The notes beneath the pieces are model-generated. The model made no database searches. It saw only the letters and a program-made list of their open reading frames with translations, and was not told the origin of the DNA. The translations under genes and the position numbers were made by a program. Below, one piece after another: positions 60,675 to 64,000 of a stretch of 64,000 nt of DNA. Origin of the DNA: Tenrec ecaudatus (Eukaryota > Chordata > Mammalia > Afrosoricida > Tenrecidae); assembly GCF_050624435.1 (NCBI RefSeq), contig NC_134539.1, positions 41,882,001-41,946,000 on the forward strand, given 5' to 3'. Numbering within the stretch: position 1 is the first letter of the stretch; every line of letters begins with the position of its first letter.

Positions 60675-61948
60675 AATTTGTACCTAAATACATAAATAAA
60701 TAAATGAATGTAGAATATATTTTTGGAAATAAATAAGGGAACATAGAATTTGCAACATGGTTTTGCAAAATCATACTATTGATGCAATTGCAAGGCGCTA
60801 CAAGTTACAAACAGGGCTGCAGAAAAGGAGAAATATTTGACGTCACCACCAGAATCTGTGAAGTCCAACACCTACACTCAAGTTATCCAAGGACCAAAAT
60901 GCAACACTATTAATTAATTAATTAATTAATTAATTAATTAATTAATTAATTTCAAAACACTACAGATGAAGGAAAAATCATAAATATATATTGAACTTCA
61001 AATATGCCTATACATAATGTTGAAGTCGGACCACTATCCATGAATTTTAGCTTTATCATACCAATTAGTGTGCACGATACTAATGCGACCTCTCATTACT
61101 TATAATTGGTTCATCAGAACTAAGAGCTATTAAGGAACTTACACAAGGCCTCATAACTAACAATGGCAAAAATAAAAACCATATATTCTTTTCAATATAT
61201 GCTAGATTATCTCAAGAATATTTTTAAGGGATAATGGCTTATCAAATGTGCAATGCCTTTGTGAGGTAAGAACACCTAGAAACATGCTAGAAGTAAATGC
61301 TAATGCGTGCCAACAGCACTGGTAAACAGCATCCTGTGGAGCTGATCCTGCTTCAGGCTACTCCATGGGAAAAGCAGAGAGAAAGGGCTGCTGGATTGGA
61401 CCTCAAGCTTAACCATCTTAATCAAGGATTGTCCTTCTCAGAGATTTTGAAGAACTCTCTTTATGGGCTGAAAATGCTGAACAGAAAGACACTGTAAAAG
61501 GAGGCAAGGAGATTTTCCACTTGGCATTATAGCATGGAAAGAGCTCAGAAGCAATCACCACCATTTTCATAACATGAAATAAACTATAAAACTGATCATC
61601 AACAAGTCTTGAATTTATGAAACGATTGATGCCAGAGGAAGCCACTCCCTGCAAACCAGGGAGACTCACTCCTTAGCAGTAGTCTAGGGTCTTGCTTGGT
61701 CTTTAGCGAAGGGGACATGGCGCCTGCCTGCCCTGTGTGTGACTGCCTCTGTATTTAATCTCAGAAATGATCGGGTTAGAATATGGCCTAGGGTAGTCTC
61801 ATTAATGTAACACGATTTTGCATTATGGATATGACTACGCTACATGAGATTACATGCAGAGATATAGTGGTGGGGGTTTCAGCATATATTTTGCATGGAA
61901 GAAACAATCATTAATAAGAATTACCTATGATATATGCATAAAGAGTTG
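60675..61948. other. Single-copy flank beyond the array
   Basis: No counterpart elsewhere in the window. A short (AAAT)n run lies near 60690. A diverged MIR-like core (AAGGAACTTACACAAGGCC, about 61135) is possible. The part 61290-61750 is less AT-rich but gives no protein I recognise. Confidence 0.5.
60909..60951. repeat. (TTAA)n-type microsatellite
   Basis: About ten uninterrupted ATTA units. Confidence 0.95.
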
Positions 61949-63657
61949 CCCCAGGCCTCTTAGGCAGCCCAGTCTGCATATAGCATTCCATCCCTGTCAA
62001 CTGAGTATATGGATAGCAACCAGCCACCCCAGCACCCACAAGAGCACAGAATGATAGCACGTTCACTGAAAACAGTCAAGTTAGCATCAATCCATCACAG
62101 GTTGCTGCAACCAGCCCATCACAGGATATGGACAGGGTCACTTCAGTTACGCCCCGGTCCCTAAGAGCTTACCCCATGCAGCCAATCCCATCCTCAGTCC
62201 TATCCTCCTAGCAGCTAGTTTTCTTCTGAGCCAGCTAGCTATGACCAGTGTGTTGACTCTCAGCAGAGAATGTATGGACAGCTGCAGCCCATTAGATACC
62301 TTGCCCCCAGCAAGTGCATCCTACAGCCAAGCTTCCAGCCAATATAACCAACCACGCAGCAACTACAGGCAGCAGAGGACCCCACAGGAGCATGGGTGTT
62401 TATGGGCAGGAGACTTTAGGACCGGGTTTTCTGGAACACGCGAGAACCTGAGCATGAGTTGCCTTGATATCCTTGGCTTAGGAAGAGGGCGATTTGATGG
62501 TGGAGGCATGGGCAGAGGTGGGATGGAGGAGGACAAAGTGGAATGGATTCTGGAGATCAAGGTGGTTTATAAGCCTAGTGGGCCCATGGATAAAGAGCCA
62601 GATCTTTATTTAGGCTCATCTGCTAATCCAGATGAAGTCGCTGGCAGCAGTGCGATTTATGTGCAAGGGTTAAATGCTAATGTGACGCTCATCCATGACA
62701 GACAACTTCAAGCAAAGTGGCTTTGGTCCATACCTACTTGGACACAGTGGCTTGATCCAGATCTACCTGGACAAGGAAACCAGGAAACACAAAGGTGAGG
62801 GCACTCTGTCCTATGAAGACCTACCAACTGCCAGGGCTGCCCATGGAGTGATTTAAGATTTCCAAACTTAAAAGTCTTTCTCACTTGGAAGAAGCTGCCC
62901 ATGAACCGCATGTAAGGTGTAATAGCACCACAAGAGGGCAGAGGTATGCCACCACCACAGACTGGATGTCCAGGGGGCCCAGGAGATTCTGGCAAACCCA
63001 TGGGACTCATGGGAGGCCATGGAGGACACAAAGGAGGATTGCCCCCAGGAAGACCTCATGGTTCCAGGGAGCCCATCTGGAGGAGCAAACTCCAGCAGGA
63101 GTGGGGGACTGGCTGTGCCCCCGTCCTGGCGGTGGAACCCAAAACGTCACCTGGAAAACAGCATGCAACCATTGTAAGGCTTCTAAGCCTGAAAGCTTCC
63201 TCCTCCCACCCTTCCATGTCCACCATCTGGTGGTGACAATGGCAGAAGTAGCCCTGGCCCTGGTGCCTTCGTGGACTTCAGTGGTCCTGGTGGAATGTTT
63301 AGGGGTGGTAGAGGTGGAAACAGAAGTGGCTTCTGTGGTAGTGTAAGCATGAACCAAAGTGGCTTCGCAGAGGAAGACGAATAAAGGCAAGTACCGCCAG
63401 GAGAGCAAAGAGACTGGCCCAACTCAATAAGACCCCGCAAAGCTGCACTGAGGACCAGATTTCTTTTTAAACCAGAAAATTATATTTGTATTGTTATGTA
63501 TTTTAACATCTAATTTATATTTGTTTGTGTTAATATATTTATATTAACATTATATTTATAATGTTGACCACATATTATTATTATTCCTCATCTGTACTTC
63601 AGTATATTTTACCATTTGTAGAGAAACATTAAAACAAGCTAGCTGGTTATAAAAAAT
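61949..63657 (+). pseudogene. EWSR1: Processed pseudogene of EWSR1
   Basis: A spliced copy of the mRNA for EWSR1, an RNA-binding FET-family protein. In order one sees the end of the SYGQ-rich activation domain (SYSQASSQYNQ near 62300, then a GFSGTREN and SMS segment), an RGG remnant (GRGRFDGGGMGRGGM near 62490), the acidic lead-in and RRM start (GPMDKEPDLYLG, then SAIYVQGLN near 62650), an IYLDKETRK-like stretch near 62770, the PPPQTGCPGGPG RGG2 region near 62950, a zinc-finger remnant (NVTWKTACNHCKASKPESF near 63150) and the last RGG box. After the stop, the 3' UTR words GACCCCGCAAAGCTGCA and GAAACATTAAAACAAG are present, then AAAAAA. It lacks introns and the 5' third, and has many stops and frameshifts. 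Confidence 0.93.
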
Positions 63658-63689
63658 GAACATATGCATGATTATATGCTAGGAAGTAA

Positions 63690-63752
63690 ATAGAGTCCAA
63701 AGAAGTTGCCACAAATTTGCCCAAGATAACTCAGCTAGGAAGTGACATAGTA
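63690..63752 (-). mobile_element. MIR-like core fragment
   Basis: GAAGTTGCCACAAATTTGCCC and CAGCTAGGAAGTGACATAG match the reversed MIR core (AAGTAACTTGCCCAAGGTCA and ACAGCTAGTAAGTGGCAGAG). Confidence 0.5.
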
Positions 63753-63816
63753 GGGAATACAGTATAAGTTTATAGTACTGCAAAATTTATGGAATATTTA
63801 TTACTTTCAAAATAAC

Positions 63817-64000
63817 ATTTAAAAATTATTTTATTGGGGGCTCTTATAGCTCTTATCACAATCCATCCATCCATTGTGTCAAGCATATTTGTACATATGT
63901 TGCCATCATCACTTTCAAAACATTTTCTTTCTACTTGAGCCCTTGGTATCAGCTCATTTTCCCCCTCCCCCACCATCCCTCCCTCATGAACCCTTGATAA
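63817..64000 (-). mobile_element. L1 3' end running off the window
   Basis: TTATTTTATTGGGGGCTCTT, CTTATCACAATCCATCC, TTGCCATCATCAC and CCTCATGAACCCTTGATAA are the start of the reversed L1 3' UTR type. It continues beyond the right edge. Confidence 0.9.

Noticed and set aside
61297-61669. Open frames in the flank after the array, possible gene fragment
   Set aside because: Less AT-rich than the surroundings but no protein similarity that I can name and no splice pattern. Left as unassigned.
61900-63680. Target-site duplication around the EWSR1 pseudogene (ATATGCAT words at both ends)
   Set aside because: The shared word is short and AT-rich in an AT-rich region; it could easily be chance.
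1-64000. tRNA genes suggested by box-A/box-B-like words
   Set aside because: All such words lie in AfroSINE heads, which are tRNA-derived and decayed. No intact cloverleaf was seen.

Overview
The window is vertebrate nuclear DNA, almost certainly from a placental mammal of the Afrotheria and most likely a tenrec-like species. Four things point there: single-exon olfactory receptor (OR) genes, dense L1 and RTE LINE fragments, SINEs that match the AfroSINE pattern (head starting GGAACCCTGGT, tail with GAGTTGGAATCAACTCC and CAGCAGTGGGTTT), and a recurrent L1 3' UTR type that I associate from memory with Echinops sequence. The species call rests on recall, not on a search.

The host genes are olfactory receptors of family 13. 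Two full-length class II ORs resembling human OR13C8 lie on the + strand (ATG at 11096 and 29484), with a third, frameshifted copy at 57569-58524. One full-length OR13C3-like gene lies on the - strand (41720-42673), and a second OR13C3-like copy (14693-15017) keeps only its N-terminal third. The only other gene trace is a processed pseudogene of EWSR1 with its 3' UTR and A tail (61949-63657).

The layout is a tandem segmental duplication. Each unit holds an upstream block, an OR13C8-like gene (+), a downstream block, an OR13C3-like gene (-) and a long spacer. Unit 1 runs from about 4297 to 25664, unit 2 from about 25665 to 53926, and a partial unit 3 from about 53927 to 60674. Bases 1-78 match the end of units 1 and 2, so the array continues to the left. 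After 60674 the homology stops and the flank is single-copy with old repeats and the EWSR1 pseudogene.

Units differ by large insertions and deletions. Unit 1 alone has about 4.2 kb at 79-4296 and about 3.0 kb just upstream of its OR13C8-like gene. Unit 2 alone carries a long L1 (about 33319-40860, - strand), and unit 1 has lost the corresponding region together with most of its OR13C3-like gene. Transposable elements account for much of the rest: RTE LINE pieces, AfroSINEs, L1 3' ends (some with clear target-site duplications), a mariner remnant in two duplicate copies, MER2-like and MIR-like relics, and several microsatellites.

I found no RNA gene, CRISPR array or novel molecular system. 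The interest lies in the recent birth, divergence and death of OR genes inside an array whose insertions can be dated against each other.
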